Shown here piece after piece: positions 1 through 9,454 of a stretch of 64,000 nucleotides of DNA. Under the pieces are notes generated by a model. The model ran no database searches. It was given only the letters and a program-made list of their open reading frames with translations, and had not been told where the DNA came from. Source of the DNA: Melampsora larici-populina 98AG31 (taxonomy: Eukaryota; Basidiomycota; Pucciniomycetes; Pucciniales; Melampsoraceae); the NCBI RefSeq assembly GCF_000204055.1, contig NW_006768784.1, forward strand, positions 1 to 64,000. The letters run 5' to 3'. The stretch's first letter is position 1. The number at the start of each line of letters is the position of its first letter. The translations under genes were made by a program, and so were the position numbers.

Positions 1-808
1 CGATATGAACGATACACGACACCACCCACAGTCCGGAGTGACTCAAATGACGTAACCCCCGGTGTAGACGTGAGTAGCAAACGTAAATAGTATCTATCTC
101 CATGTCCTGGCTTCGCAAAGTAGAGCCTCGCGACCGCTTGAGAGTCCTTGTGCCTTCGAGCCCACTCCTTGTCCGACTTGTTCCACCAGAATAGTCGAGT
201 CATGTCGGTGTAGAGTAATGATCGAATTGATAGTGAAGATCTTAGAATTGGCAAGTTTTCTGCGCACAGTCGCATGTACTCCGTGAGAGTTGTTCGCGTA
301 GCACTGCCAGAATTGAGAGCAGCTCGAAGCCCATCCGCGTTTTGGAAGTACACCATTTGATTGTTTTCTTCATGCAGGGTCAGCCTCGTAATCGCAGGGT
401 GCCTCCCCGAGAGTGCAAACTTGAATAGCCGCCACGCAGCTGGAGTTGGGAGTCAGTAGTGGTCACCATCAGCGTAAATGGAAAATAAGCTCACCCTCAG
501 CTGCTCCTAGGAATCGTGCGTCAACGTAGTCGGCGGGCTCGCTTTCGGTCTCGAGACTCAGATCTTGTCGATCATGCCCTTTGGCTATGTACTTGTAGAG
601 GTATTTCACAGCCTTCATGCTGACTGCGATCTCGACATTAACGTGGCATTCGTACTTCATGAGTAGGAAGGGATTGTAGGGAACAATGTCTCAATTTGTG
701 TAAGTGTTCCCGTTTTTCACGAAAGACCTTCCGTCGTCAGGCCTGCGATACTTAGGGTAAGAGTCCTCCGTCATCGCTGTTTCGTCCATTTTTACTCTGG
801 GCGTAAGG
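1..808 (-). pseudogene. Helitron replicase/helicase fragment, broken
   Basis: Read on the minus strand, this stretch encodes the central Helitron Rep/helicase-like region: a 'YPKYRRPDDGRS' block near 750, then 'PYNPFLL', 'CHVNVE', 'KAVKYLYKYI.KGHDR', and after an intron 'AAWRLFKFAL', 'HPAITRLTLH' and a 'LLYTDMTRLFWWN' block. These match the conserved order in eukaryotic Helitron proteins, which start rolling-circle transposition. A 55-nt intron (440-494, GTGAGC..CAG) joins GAG-G to CT-GCG in frame and restores the family motif, so this was once a spliced gene. The frame is broken by TGA just before the 'DIVPYNP' block (about 690), where relatives have a coding residue. The fragment starts at the window edge and stops near 808, where the DIRS-like element begins. 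Family call is firm; a functional product is unlikely. Confidence 0.85.
440..494 (-). other. Intron inside the Helitron fragment
   Basis: GTGAGC donor and CTCCAG acceptor on the minus strand. Removing these 55 nt keeps the frame and recreates the 'EAAWRLF' motif typical of Helitron helicases. Confidence 0.75.
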
Positions 809-929
809 TCTAGGTATCAAACTTCCTATTTCACGTAAATATGTTCATAAGATTTTATTGCACATATTTCCTTATTCCTTTTAACTCCGGGCTCTCAGCC
901 TTATGCTACCCTACCTAGGATACCCTAAG

Positions 930-1140
930 TTGAGAGTACTGTGGGGGGGGGTGTCCAGAGCCGCGGGGTGTACCGGGTGCGTCCGCGGGGCGCTATTTCT
1001 AGTGCCCTGCGTGTTCAGACGACCTGGTCCACGCCGTGCTCTGAGCCGCGTAAAGTGCCTGAAGGGCGCCGGAGGACTCGGTCCTAGCCTACCCGGTCTT
1101 GGGGTATCGGAGAGCCCCCGAGCTCGCTAGGACCCATCCT
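930..1140. repeat. GC-rich segment with hairpin in the DIRS 3' tail
   Basis: This segment is strikingly GC- and CpG-rich against AT-rich surroundings. It includes a run of nine G and an inverted repeat, GGTCCTAGC near 1080-1088 against GCTAGGACC near 1126-1134, spaced by about 37 nt. It lies downstream of the recombinase stop, where DIRS elements carry terminal or internal complementary repeats. A role in circle formation is inference only. Confidence 0.45.
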
Positions 1141-1397
1141 CTCCGGTAACCCATGGTTTGGCAATTACGGCGACATCCCCTTGATGTCGATCCTTCTTAC
1201 CCCCGCTCTGTATGGAGTTGTTCAGTTGTACAGAATAGGATTCTGCTATCTTCTGATCCGTCTCAAACTCTATTTCCGTAGAGGATAAACCTCACGGTGC
1301 GTCTGGGACTGTTCTCTCTGTTTCTCATCTGTGCTTTCTCTGCACACAGGTTCCTGCTGGGTTCATTTGGTCTCATTTTCTACTTATTCATATCTAT

Positions 1398-2489
1398 TCA
1401 TTTCAGCTCAACCTGCTTCAGCCGATTCCTACTTTCCTCTATCTCTTCCTGATCAAACTCTCTCAGATATAATTCGTAAGCTTTAGACTTCCATCTTCCT
1501 TTCTCCACGATGGTTTCTAACGGTACTTTCTCGTTCCATAGGAACGACGCTCCTCCGACACGAAACGAATGCCCCGTAAGGCCGTTATATCCATCTTTTA
1601 GCCACGACTTCCTTAATAGCCCCATCACTCCTGCTTTAGTCAACGACGTTCCTACATCGCCGTCTGGGTGCGTGAAGCTGAAGAGGGGATCTTCTATACC
1701 TAGACCGTCGTCTAACTGTTTCTTCAATAACCTTTCGAGTGCTCCTACTGGATCTAGTAACGACTTGTGTTTGCGAAGATATAGGTACTGTATCTCTCCA
1801 GGTTTCGACGTCTTAGCTTCTCTCAACGCTAACCTTGCTTCACTTCTATCATCTGTCCACTGTAGGTCGCCTAGACGTATCGATTTCGAGAGTCTCAGGG
1901 GTACCAATTCACCTAAACGAGCCATACCCCAAAATGCGACCAGTGCTACCGTGACTGCCAACTCTCCTGCTTCATCTCCTCTTTTCATGTGTCTCAATAG
2001 GCTGACCAGGTGTTTGATTTGAACAGGGGTTTTCTGCGGTTTTTGTTCTTTTCGTGAGTTTAATAGTTTTAATGCTTTAATGCAGAGGTTGATTTCTTTC
2101 TGCTCGATTTCGGGGAACTTCAAGTGATGAAATAAGTGCCACGCCCGTAAACCTGATATATAAGCTTCTACCGTCGATGGTTGTATCTCTTGGTGAGTCT
2201 TTTCTTCTCCCTCTGCTTTAATTCCTGCCCATTGAATGAATAATCTGACGTTCTCTTCGCTTGCCGGTAAGATTTGGTGTTTTTCCAGATTATCCGACTT
2301 CCCAAACTTCATGAATTTCTTAACTGCCGAATTGTATTGTAATAACGTATCTGCTGACCAACTTCCTCCTTTTAACATCAAGCGTTGAACCGGGTCATTT
2401 TCTAAATTTATTATTCCTCTTCCATCGCTAACGAAATGTATCACTTTCTCTAAATCCACAACTTTCTTCTTTGGTTCGGACGTCGTCAT
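1398..2489 (-). CDS. DIRS-type tyrosine recombinase
   Basis: A 363-aa intact frame. It carries the tyrosine recombinase signature: first catalytic Arg in 'GMARLGELV' (about residue 191), the H-x-x-R box 'GHSFRVGGAS' (H307, R310), and the C-terminal 'GRWKSKAYELYL' holding the probable nucleophile Tyr338 or Tyr341. The N-terminal half has the helical core-binding domain seen in phage-type integrases. It should integrate the circular DNA made by the upstream RT. Its ATG overlaps the RT stop as ATGA (2486-2489), suggesting stop-restart translation from one transcript. Length and layout fit fungal DIRS recombinases, and the position directly after RNase H supports DIRS over a free-standing Crypton. 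Confidence 0.92.
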   Translation of the reverse strand: MTTSEPKKKVVDLEKVIHFVSDGRGIINLENDPVQRLMLKGGSWSADTLLQYNSAVKKFMKFGKSDNLEKHQILPASEENVRLFIQWAGIKAEGEEKTHQEIQPSTVEAYISGLRAWHLFHHLKFPEIEQKEINLCIKALKLLNSRKEQKPQKTPVQIKHLVSLLRHMKRGDEAGELAVTVALVAFWGMARLGELVPLRLSKSIRLGDLQWTDDRSEARLALREAKTSKPGEIQYLYLRKHKSLLDPVGALERLLKKQLDDGLGIEDPLFSFTHPDGDVGTSLTKAGVMGLLRKSWLKDGYNGLTGHSFRVGGASFLWNEKVPLETIVEKGRWKSKAYELYLREFDQEEIEESRNRLKQVELK

Positions 2490-4166
2490 ACTTGATAAAT
2501 AAAGGGAGTGAGATCGGTAGGTACTTCAATTCGGACTTCTTCAGACCAGTTAAGTTTCGGAGATTTGATTCCTCTAGACAGTTCGTCTGCGTCGTTGTCT
2601 CCGGATGCGACTCGTTTTTGTTTGATTGTACACTGACTAGTTGTTAGGATTTTTTGTATCTTTTTCCATTCGTTGTTCACGGCACGATCTTTCGAGCGCG
2701 AGTTTCGCATCGCCGCTTCGGTGGTCGTATTATCGGTCCAGACAATGAAACTCTTCCCTTTCACTTCTCTTAGTTTCATAATCATCAATAGTCCCAGTCT
2801 CACCGCTACGGTTTCGATCCACGCGATATTACGTTTCACCGAATCGGGTCCTATTTCATTCCATTCAGGTTTCAGTTTGAATTGACCCCAATGCTTCCCT
2901 ATCAATACTCCCACTCCGTACGACGTCGAGGCATCGCCTACCCAGCTCACGTCTTCGGCTTTAGTATCGGGGATGATACGCATATGGTCGAATGTCTTCA
3001 ACACCGTCAACCATTCTTCCAGGTCCTCTCTAACCGCCTCCGTTATACCTCTTCTCGCTTCAGGATTCCTCCAAGCTTCCTTCCATCCATACAACTCTTT
3101 CATATAGCATCTCATATCCGGGAGAATGTAGGTAGTATGTCCTAATTGTCCTACAAATTTATCCACATCCTTTTTCTTCCATTTCGCTCCTCCTAAGAGG
3201 TCAGTAATATTTTGAATTCGTTGTTCAATCTTCTCTACTGGGAGTCTAACTGTTTTGGTCTTTCCGTTCCAGATGAATCCCAGATATTTCTGCTCGTCCG
3301 CGAAATCAGAGTATTTTGTGTGGTTTGTCTTGACGCCCATCCGTTGGCTTAATGTAAGTACATCTTCCATGTTGATATCACTCCCCGCCTCTCTTATAAT
3401 CAGGTTGTCGTCAACCCACCTAAAGATTTTTGGGATATTTAGGGCTAACATCATGATTTCTTTCCAGACGTCTGCAGCTCTACCGAACGTGCCGCATCCT
3501 GCCACCCCGCCAAAACCTACTCTAGTGTCCACCCAAAGCCTCTGGTGGAAATCGAGTATTAGTAAGTATTTCCATTGTGAGGGGTGTGTTGGTATTTGCC
3601 GATACGCCTTCTCCCAATCAAAAATCGCTAACTCCCATTGATTTTTGCTATTCTTCAGAAAGACCGCCACGACCGCGAAGTCATCCCACGTCGTCTCAAA
3701 ATCTTCTTTGTCTACGAAGGAGTTTACCGAAGGTATCCCTTGGTCGTGTCGGGGAAAAGAAAGATTACTTATCATCCGGAATGACCCGTCATTATTTATG
3801 ACACTGCCCATCGGATTGGAGCGGAAGAAACCGAAGTGGTCGTATACTTCTTGATGAGTAAAGGGTCCGTATAATTTGCCTTCACCCTTTTCTTTATCGA
3901 TCATCTTTTCAATTTTATCTCTGACTAGGTTGGCTGATTCTTGGTTCGGTGGTGTGTACCAAGACCAATCCTGGATCGTATGCTCTGGTATACCCTGATC
4001 GAAGCCTTCTCTGAAGCTGGTAAGGACGTCACCCCATTCTCTCATCAAGTCGAACTCAGTCATCAATTCCTCCCATTCTGGGACGTTCAGCTCACATTTC
4101 ACTTTGGAAGGAAAGCGGCTATCTCTAGTGACTGTGAAATGGGGGATTCGGAAATTCACTTCTTGG
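2486..4166 (-). CDS. DIRS reverse transcriptase / RNase H
   Basis: About 560 aa. The RT core shows the first catalytic Asp in 'LAIFDWEKAYRQIP', then 'GFGGVAGCGTFGRAAD', the active-site box 'RWVDDNLII' (variant of YxDD), and 'KYLGFIW'. RNase H follows with 'WVGDAS', 'WIETVAVRLGL', 'VWTDNTT' and the ending 'GDNDADELSRG', the DIRS/caulimovirus-like RNase H tail. The open frame runs up to a TTG at 4180 but has no good ATG near its beginning. I place the coding start at 4166, directly after a TAG acceptor that joins in frame to the Gag exon ending at 4451. It would thus be made as a Gag-RT-RH fusion after splicing. The stop overlaps the recombinase ATG by four bases. Confidence 0.92.
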
Positions 4167-4450
4167 CTACGATAGGTCAAGGGGATGGAAAACAGGGTAT
4201 CTCAGTCAGTTTCGATTCTCACTTTTCTCATCTCTCTCTTTCTCTTTTTTTTTTTTTTTTTTGGAATTATTGGTCAGATTTGTTTCGTTTGTGTTACGCA
4301 TATGTTAACATCATCTTATTGTTTCTATTCTGTTGTCTAATGACAGGGACACGATAGGAACCTTTTTGGATTTCATTACTCAGACCTACTACCAGCAACT
4401 TTGAGAAAACAGAGAGAGATTCATTTGGTAGTACCAAGCTTGGTACTTAC
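4167..4450 (-). other. Proposed gag-pol intron with stop codon in its donor
   Basis: On the minus strand the gag frame ends AAG-TAA-GTA, so the TAA stop is part of the consensus donor GTAAGT (4450-4445). The acceptor TAG at 4169-4167 follows a pyrimidine-rich tract. Removing these 284 nt joins AA to C (AAC) and continues directly into the RT frame. The intron contains an A-rich tract (plus-strand T run near 4243-4262). Donor, acceptor and phase are visible; actual splicing is inferred. Confidence 0.6.
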
Positions 4451-5795
4451 TTCTTGTGAGCATAACCTCTTCCAGCATTCCCTTTTCCATTTCCATTTCC
4501 TTCTCTATTTGAATTCTCCTCTCCTTGTCTATTCCTTCCCCAGTTCCCTTGGCCGTTTCCTGATCCGTTTTGACCGAAACCAGACCCACTTTGGCCATTT
4601 CCTGCTCCATTATCTCCACCGCTTCCTCGACCTCCTTTAAAATTCGGTCGATAATTGTGAATGTAATTCGCCGGGTTACCTTTGTAATTCGGATTGATAG
4701 CCGGTTTGTTGTGGTTTGCTGGCTGGGACGGGGGTTGAAAGGACGAGGTGAAATTACTCGTCGCTGCGAACGTACTGGTCGATGCATGCGGAGCGTGGGT
4801 TTGGCGATTGAAGATTGCCGGGGTCGTTTGTTGCGAGGTATGTGGCTCACTCCGGGTTTGAGCCCACAAGGCTGATCGGACAGATTGGGTGCCCTTGCTG
4901 ACTTCACTCTTCTCTTCTCTTGATTCTCCCCTACTCGGATCATCCCATGCCGTTGCTCTCCCTTCCCAACTCTCTCCATCAATCGGATCGATGAATTGTT
5001 TGACTTGTCCATGAGCGTATGGGTTGTCTAAGTAGAGGTCGTCGCCTCTCTTGATTGTGTTTCTTTCCGCACGCTTCTCGATTGCCTTGTTCCTGACTCC
5101 AATATCCGCCATGTCTTCTTCTTCACCAACTCGAAACGTAAGATAAGTCTGTCTCATCTCGATATCATACCGGAAAGCAGTAATCCAACCACCATCGTTC
5201 TCATTCTGGATTTCTAGAACATTCGCGAAATGTTCTTCCATACACGGTACCACCTCATCGTGTTTATAGAACTTCAGATATTCCATAAACAAATCCTTCT
5301 GCCGATGCCATTGGGCCACCGTGGTTCGCCATTCACTCGGTACCGGGGATCCATTATAAGCGATCGAATCGGCATCTTTAGTTTTCGTCCTTGATGACTT
5401 GTTGGACGTGAGGTTGAGATCTTGACGGAGCCAGTTAGGGTCGAATATAGAGAGGGGAACGTATCGTGAGAGGTCTCTCATTGCAGAAGCCCAGTAAGGT
5501 GACAATCCAATCAGATTATTTAGTAGTTCTTTTCCTCGTACTACTTTGATCTTCTTCCTGGTGCTGATTTCCTTCCCACTTTTCTCCCCTGACACATTCT
5601 TCTCGTCTGACTTGCCTTTCGACTTAAACTCGACCCAGTTTCTTTTATCCTCACACAATCGATCGTATAAGCTCCTGTTATGGGCAGTAAAGGCCGCATC
5701 GATTTGAGCATCCAACATCACGATCATCGGGTCTTCCGTGACCGCTGGGTTTGCTAAGACATGTCGCGCGTTGTTTGGTTGATCTCCTGCGGAGT
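4447..5795 (-). CDS. DIRS Gag-like protein, second exon
   Basis: About 450 aa in this exon, with ATG at 5727 if read alone but the same frame open to 5795. The N-terminal two thirds are globular and charged. The last 110 residues are Gly/Asn/Gln-rich with repeated 'GSG', 'GNGQ' and Arg-Gly pairs, an RNA-binding-type tail in place of a zinc knuckle. In DIRS elements this position holds the capsid-like Gag that packages RNA. The frame ends at TAA (4449-4447) inside a consensus splice donor, so unspliced RNA gives Gag alone while spliced RNA would give Gag-RT. An upstream exon (6053-6731) joins in frame through the intron 5796-6052. The Gag label rests on position and composition; there is no diagnostic motif. 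Confidence 0.7.
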
Positions 5796-5855
5796 CTGGT
5801 TCCCAATCAATTTTTCACGTCAGTTATCTTTTCGTCTTTATCTCTTTGATTTTTC

Positions 5856-5891
<36 letters not shown>

Positions 5892-6052
5892 GATATTTTC
5901 CGTTTGGATCTATTCCATGTGGATATGATCCTTTGGATCTATTCCATTGGATCTACTCCGTTCTCTTTAAAGAGTAATTTCATCTCCGAAGAGGCATTCC
6001 CATTGTTTTGGAAGAATTAATTTTTAATATGTTATAAGAATCTTTAGCTTAC
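5796..6052 (-). other. Proposed intron in DIRS ORF1 with long homopolymer
   Basis: Minus-strand donor GTAAGC (6052-6047) and acceptor CAG (5798-5796) preserve frame: AAT-G joins AC-TCC, giving 'LDREVND-SAGDQPNN'. The intron includes a plus-strand T run of about 30-38 nt (5858-5890) and degenerate copies of a GGATCTATTCCAT unit (5890-5960). Other acceptors are possible. Confidence 0.5.
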
Positions 6053-6731
6053 CATTCACTTCTCTGTCTAGGTAGATACCTCCCACCATCCTAGTACCAT
6101 CCTCTTGGTTTCCTCCCATTTCATCTACACTTCCAGCTTCCGAACCACTCTAGAACTCTTGTTGTCGTTGATCGTTGGTTTGATTTTGCGGGGGTGGGTT
6201 TGGTTTGGGGCGGGCGATTTGTGATTGGGAATGTGAGTGGGGATTAGATGGATGAGGGGGAGCGGTACGAGGGGGAATATTCGGGGGGGCAGACGATGTC
6301 GATGGGTTGGGTGGGGGGTTCATCGGGGAATTATGGAATTGATCCATGGGTGCCTTCCCCTTCGGTTTCTTAATCCGAACTGGTCCTACTAGTTGGGGTC
6401 CTGAGTCTGGTGGTTGTCCGATCTTGCGTTTGGATTGCCTCGTCGGTGCCGCTCTTGTTTTGACTTGCTTGGTAGTCCTCGATTTGCCGATTTCTTGACC
6501 AGCCTCTTGATCTTCCTCACCTGCGTTCTCTGATTCTTCTCCACCTTCATTCTCGTTCTCTTCTCCTTTTCCTTCTTCATTATCTACTCCTTGATTTTCA
6601 CCTTGGTTCTCTCCCGTATTTCCTTCTTCTTCTTCTCCTCCCCTCTTGCTTCCTTCAGTCTCTTTACTTCCTCCTTCTATTTTATTCCTAATTTGATCGT
6701 CGATCTTCTTCTGAAAGTCTTCACTGTCCAT
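6053..6731 (-). CDS. DIRS ORF1 N-terminal exon with in-frame TAG
   Basis: ATG at 6731 opens a low-complexity acidic protein: Glu/Gly/Asn-rich up to about residue 80, a basic stretch with 'KRKIGQ' and 'IKKPKGKAP', then Pro/Ser/His-rich sequence to TAG at 6152-6150. The same frame continues for 32 more codons of matching composition up to the donor at 6052, and the spliced frame then enters the Gag exon. The TAG therefore looks like a point lesion (CAG to TAG is the simplest change) or, less likely, a readthrough site. Such acidic, proline-rich leaders occur before Gag in fungal DIRS copies. No enzymatic motif is visible. Confidence 0.6.
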
Positions 6732-7284
6732 ATTTGATGTAATTTCTTGATTTCTGATTTAATAGATAAGTGTGTCGACGAATGTAGAGAGATTTATGTT
6801 TGTTTTGAGATTGGACGTATCGAAAAAGAAAAAGAAAGTTAAGCTTCAAAGAAATGCTTAACTAAAACTACGGAAGCTTGTCTTTCGGGAGACTAGGTGG
6901 GGATTAGGAGTGATAAGGTTGAAGGGAAAATTTTCCTTCCCTTCTCCTGTATCACATTTCCCGCGACTTCGTCGCATATGTAATTTATTACATGTTCACC
7001 TAGTCTCACCTTACGCTCTAGGTACTATGGAAGTCCTCCCCACGTCGTGCCTTTGGTGTGAAGTGGCAATCATATTGGGCAGCCTTGTCTGGATTACTTG
7101 GCGAACCGTCTAGCATCCAACAGTCACAATCTCATAATTTTGACTTGCATTCAAAGTTAAACGCTCCATCTTAGGCCGCTTTTGATATTCCTCACGGAGA
7201 AGCTTAGTCATGGTAGAGTGTCGTCCGCATGGTAGATTTCACTTTTCTCGTCATCTGAAAACTAGCAAACTGATACCCCAAGAG

Positions 7285-7557
7285 CTAATCGCCATACCCT
7301 AATTTGCCGATTTTCTCGATCCTACCATGACCTTCTTCAGCTTTTATAATTGAAGTACACCCGCTCGGAGCAAATGGTAGAGCACTCAAAGGCAATACTT
7401 CATCTAAAAGCTTGTTCCAAAAGTTGCACTCCCCTTCGTACAATTTCAAAGGTCCACAATATGAAAGAAATGACCTGAACACTCTCAACAAAAGCAACAG
7501 TCGGACGAGCATTTTGAGTCCAGGACTTTTATATAGATGATTTGGCCATAAAATCAT
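7285..7557 (-). CDS. Possible small secreted protein
   Basis: A 90-aa frame with two candidate starts. From the second Met (7512) the protein begins 'MLVRLLLLLRVFRSFLSYCG', a typical signal-peptide core, followed by a short mature part with three Cys. On the minus strand a TATATA motif lies near 7602-7608, about 45-50 nt upstream of the first ATG. I recognise no family. It lies between the DIRS element and the divergently oriented kinase, a context in which rust effector candidates are often found. It could equally be a chance frame; no codon-level evidence settles this. Confidence 0.35.
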   Translation of the reverse strand: MILWPNHLYKSPGLKMLVRLLLLLRVFRSFLSYCGPLKLYEGECNFWNKLLDEVLPLSALPFAPSGCTSIIKAEEGHGRIEKIGKLGYGD

Positions 7558-7708
7558 GCTGAGTATACCATTCAGCCCCCTTTCATACCACGGGCAAATA
7601 CCATATATATCAAACGCGCACGCTTTTGCTGAAGCCCTTATAAGGATCCAAAGATTGATCTAAAACAACTCGAACTCTACTCAGAAACTCGCAAAGTTAG
7701 GCCTTATA

Positions 7709-8590
7709 ATGAGTCTAATCACATCCGTCACCAAGACTAACAAAGCAATCAAAAACGCCCAACCTAACCTTGATGGTTACATTTTTTACAATAAAATCGG
7801 CTCTGGAGCCTATGCATCTGTCTGGTTAGCTTATTCACTGACACACCGAACTCATTGTGCCATCAAAATGATTCACGAGCATTCACACTCTCGTCTACAC
7901 GCACCTCTACCACCACTCATCGCCAAAGAAGTGTCAGCAATCCAAATCGGTAGTGGATGTCGCTTCATCATTGATCATATAACAACTGTTTATCAAGAAG
8001 GACATTATTACATTATCCTTGAGCTCATGAGGGGAGGTACTCTTGGTTCTCTGCCTATTCCTTTACCACTCATTCAAGCTCGGTATTATATCGCAGAACT
8101 ATCTATTGCCCTTGGACACCTTCACGCTCGCGGAGTATCTCATTCAGATCTTCATCTGGAAAATGTTTTATTGGATTCGAATGGTCATGTCAAACTCACC
8201 GATTTCGGTTCCGCTAAGATTCAGGTGGAAAGACCTTTTACACTTGCTATGTCTTTGAGCTTTGATGAAGATTGGTGCGCTCTAGGGTGTTTGCTTTATG
8301 AGATGATCACAGGAAAATTTCTTGCTCTGTACCCACAAGGCTTTGAAACTCAGTCAGATAAATTCCGTCTTTCATTTCCCGATTGTATCGATGACTATCT
8401 CTGTCGGCATTTCATCAATTGGCTCGTCGGTTTCGAACCTGACTGGCCTAAGCCTTCATTTGAAACGATCCAAGTTCACCCTTGGATGAAAGGTATCCCT
8501 TGGGAAGAAATGAAGAATCCCTCCGAGCCAGGACCAATTCTACCATCCCTTCTATCAATTCCTCCAATTCAAGCAGCATTGATTTTATAA
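7709..8590 (+). CDS. AGC/PDK1-like serine/threonine kinase with shortened activation segment
   Basis: A single-exon 293-aa kinase domain with almost nothing outside it. Visible: glycine loop 'GSGAYASVWLA' (31-41), ATP-lysine in 'CAIKM' (K53), helix-C Glu near 74, hinge 'ILELMRGG', catalytic loop 'HSDLHLEN' (D147, N152), 'DFGSAK' (165-170) and the subdomain IX 'DEDWCALGCLLYEM'. DFGSAK and the C-lobe ending 'HPWMKGIPWEEM' resemble PDK1/AGC kinases. Oddities: HRD reads HSD (non-RD), and only about 18 residues separate DFG from DEDW, so the activation loop, P+1 loop and APE motif are missing. It keeps the ATP and Mg residues but may bind substrates differently or be a pseudokinase. Lack of introns beside intron-rich neighbours suggests a retrocopy or expanded paralogue. 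Start chosen at the only ATG ahead of the domain. Confidence 0.85.
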   Translation: MSLITSVTKTNKAIKNAQPNLDGYIFYNKIGSGAYASVWLAYSLTHRTHCAIKMIHEHSHSRLHAPLPPLIAKEVSAIQIGSGCRFIIDHITTVYQEGHYYIILELMRGGTLGSLPIPLPLIQARYYIAELSIALGHLHARGVSHSDLHLENVLLDSNGHVKLTDFGSAKIQVERPFTLAMSLSFDEDWCALGCLLYEMITGKFLALYPQGFETQSDKFRLSFPDCIDDYLCRHFINWLVGFEPDWPKPSFETIQVHPWMKGIPWEEMKNPSEPGPILPSLLSIPPIQAALIL

Positions 8591-9454
8591 AAAAAATCCC
8601 TTGGTTTCCTTTAGATTTTTCAGGAGTTACAATCTCACCTTTACAGACCGATTGAACTCTCCTGATTATTCTGAGTCTTTGTCTTGGATTGACGCTTATA
8701 TTCATTTCTCAAATTCAAAACACGATTCCTCAAACTCCTCCCATTAGAAAATTCCTGAGCATGATGATCATCTTCGATCATTTTTATAAAATCGTTCTTC
8801 AACTTTCTTTTTCTTTTGAATGCAAGTTAGGATTCTTCTATCATGTTTAGAAAACATTGTGAATGTAGCATGTAGATAATCACACTTTCTCAATGTCAAG
8901 CGATCTTCATGGTGAGATTATGTATCCCAGGAGTGCCTACAAAGATCAGGTTTAATTATGGATTTTCTGAATTGATCGTGTGCAATCTAATCACACAAAG
9001 GCATCAAGGTGATGAATCTTGATCACTCAAGTTGTAGTAAATTGCTAAGCTACCCACACACTTATGGATAGCTATCAGCACTTGCGGATCACCTCAAGAA
9101 CAACTGATACAGCCTCAAAAAATGTCAGGTGCCCTTATATACATGGCACTCTATTTCATTTTGAGCTCATAATACACACCAGGTATAATTCAAAAAGAGT
9201 ATGCCATTGAGCGGAGTTTCGCGAGTTGGAGATGCAGCATTTGGGTTCAAAGGAGTGCGCCTCAGGAGATCATTGGCGAATTTAATTAATACATATCCGA
9301 GTTTCTCACGAGTGCCTGGCGAAATGAAATAAATTAAGATGAAGCAAGGAAATCGCGATGTATCAAGATATTATGAAAGAGAAGACACGATGGGTATATG
9401 ATCTAGTAAAGTACAACCTAGAATGATAATCACGCAAAGGATGAATTCAATAAA
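8591..9454. other. Intergenic region, convergent 3' ends
   Basis: Lies between the kinase (plus) and the CRAL-TRIO gene (minus), so it should hold both 3' UTRs. I see no coding signal, repeat or RNA gene. Confidence 0.6.

Larger units (their letters stand above)
850..7000 (-). mobile_element. DIRS-like tyrosine-recombinase retrotransposon
   Basis: Gene order on the minus strand is acidic N-terminal ORF, Gag-like ORF, reverse transcriptase plus RNase H, and tyrosine recombinase, with no DDE integrase and no aspartic protease. This is the DIRS/Ngaro layout: circular DNA integration by a tyrosine recombinase without target duplication. RT and recombinase frames are uninterrupted with catalytic residues present, so the copy looks young; the N-terminal exon carries one in-frame TAG. 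Both outer limits are estimates: the left lies between the Helitron fragment (about 808) and the recombinase stop (1398), the right upstream of 6732. I could not define the inverted or split-direct terminal repeats by eye. Confidence 0.85.

Noticed and set aside
1510..2022. 170-aa plus-strand open frame
   Set aside because: Antisense shadow of the tyrosine recombinase, whose catalytic motifs are on the other strand.
4389..5012. 207-aa minus-strand frame rich in charged residues
   Set aside because: Alternative frame of the Gag-like gene; composition follows from the repeats of the real frame.
800..7020. Inverted match GCGTAAGGT..CTAGGT (about 800-815) with the inverse near 7000-7020 as DIRS terminal repeats
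   Set aside because: Only 9 + 6 bases, expected by chance in a search of this size, and the left copy lies within Helitron coding sequence.
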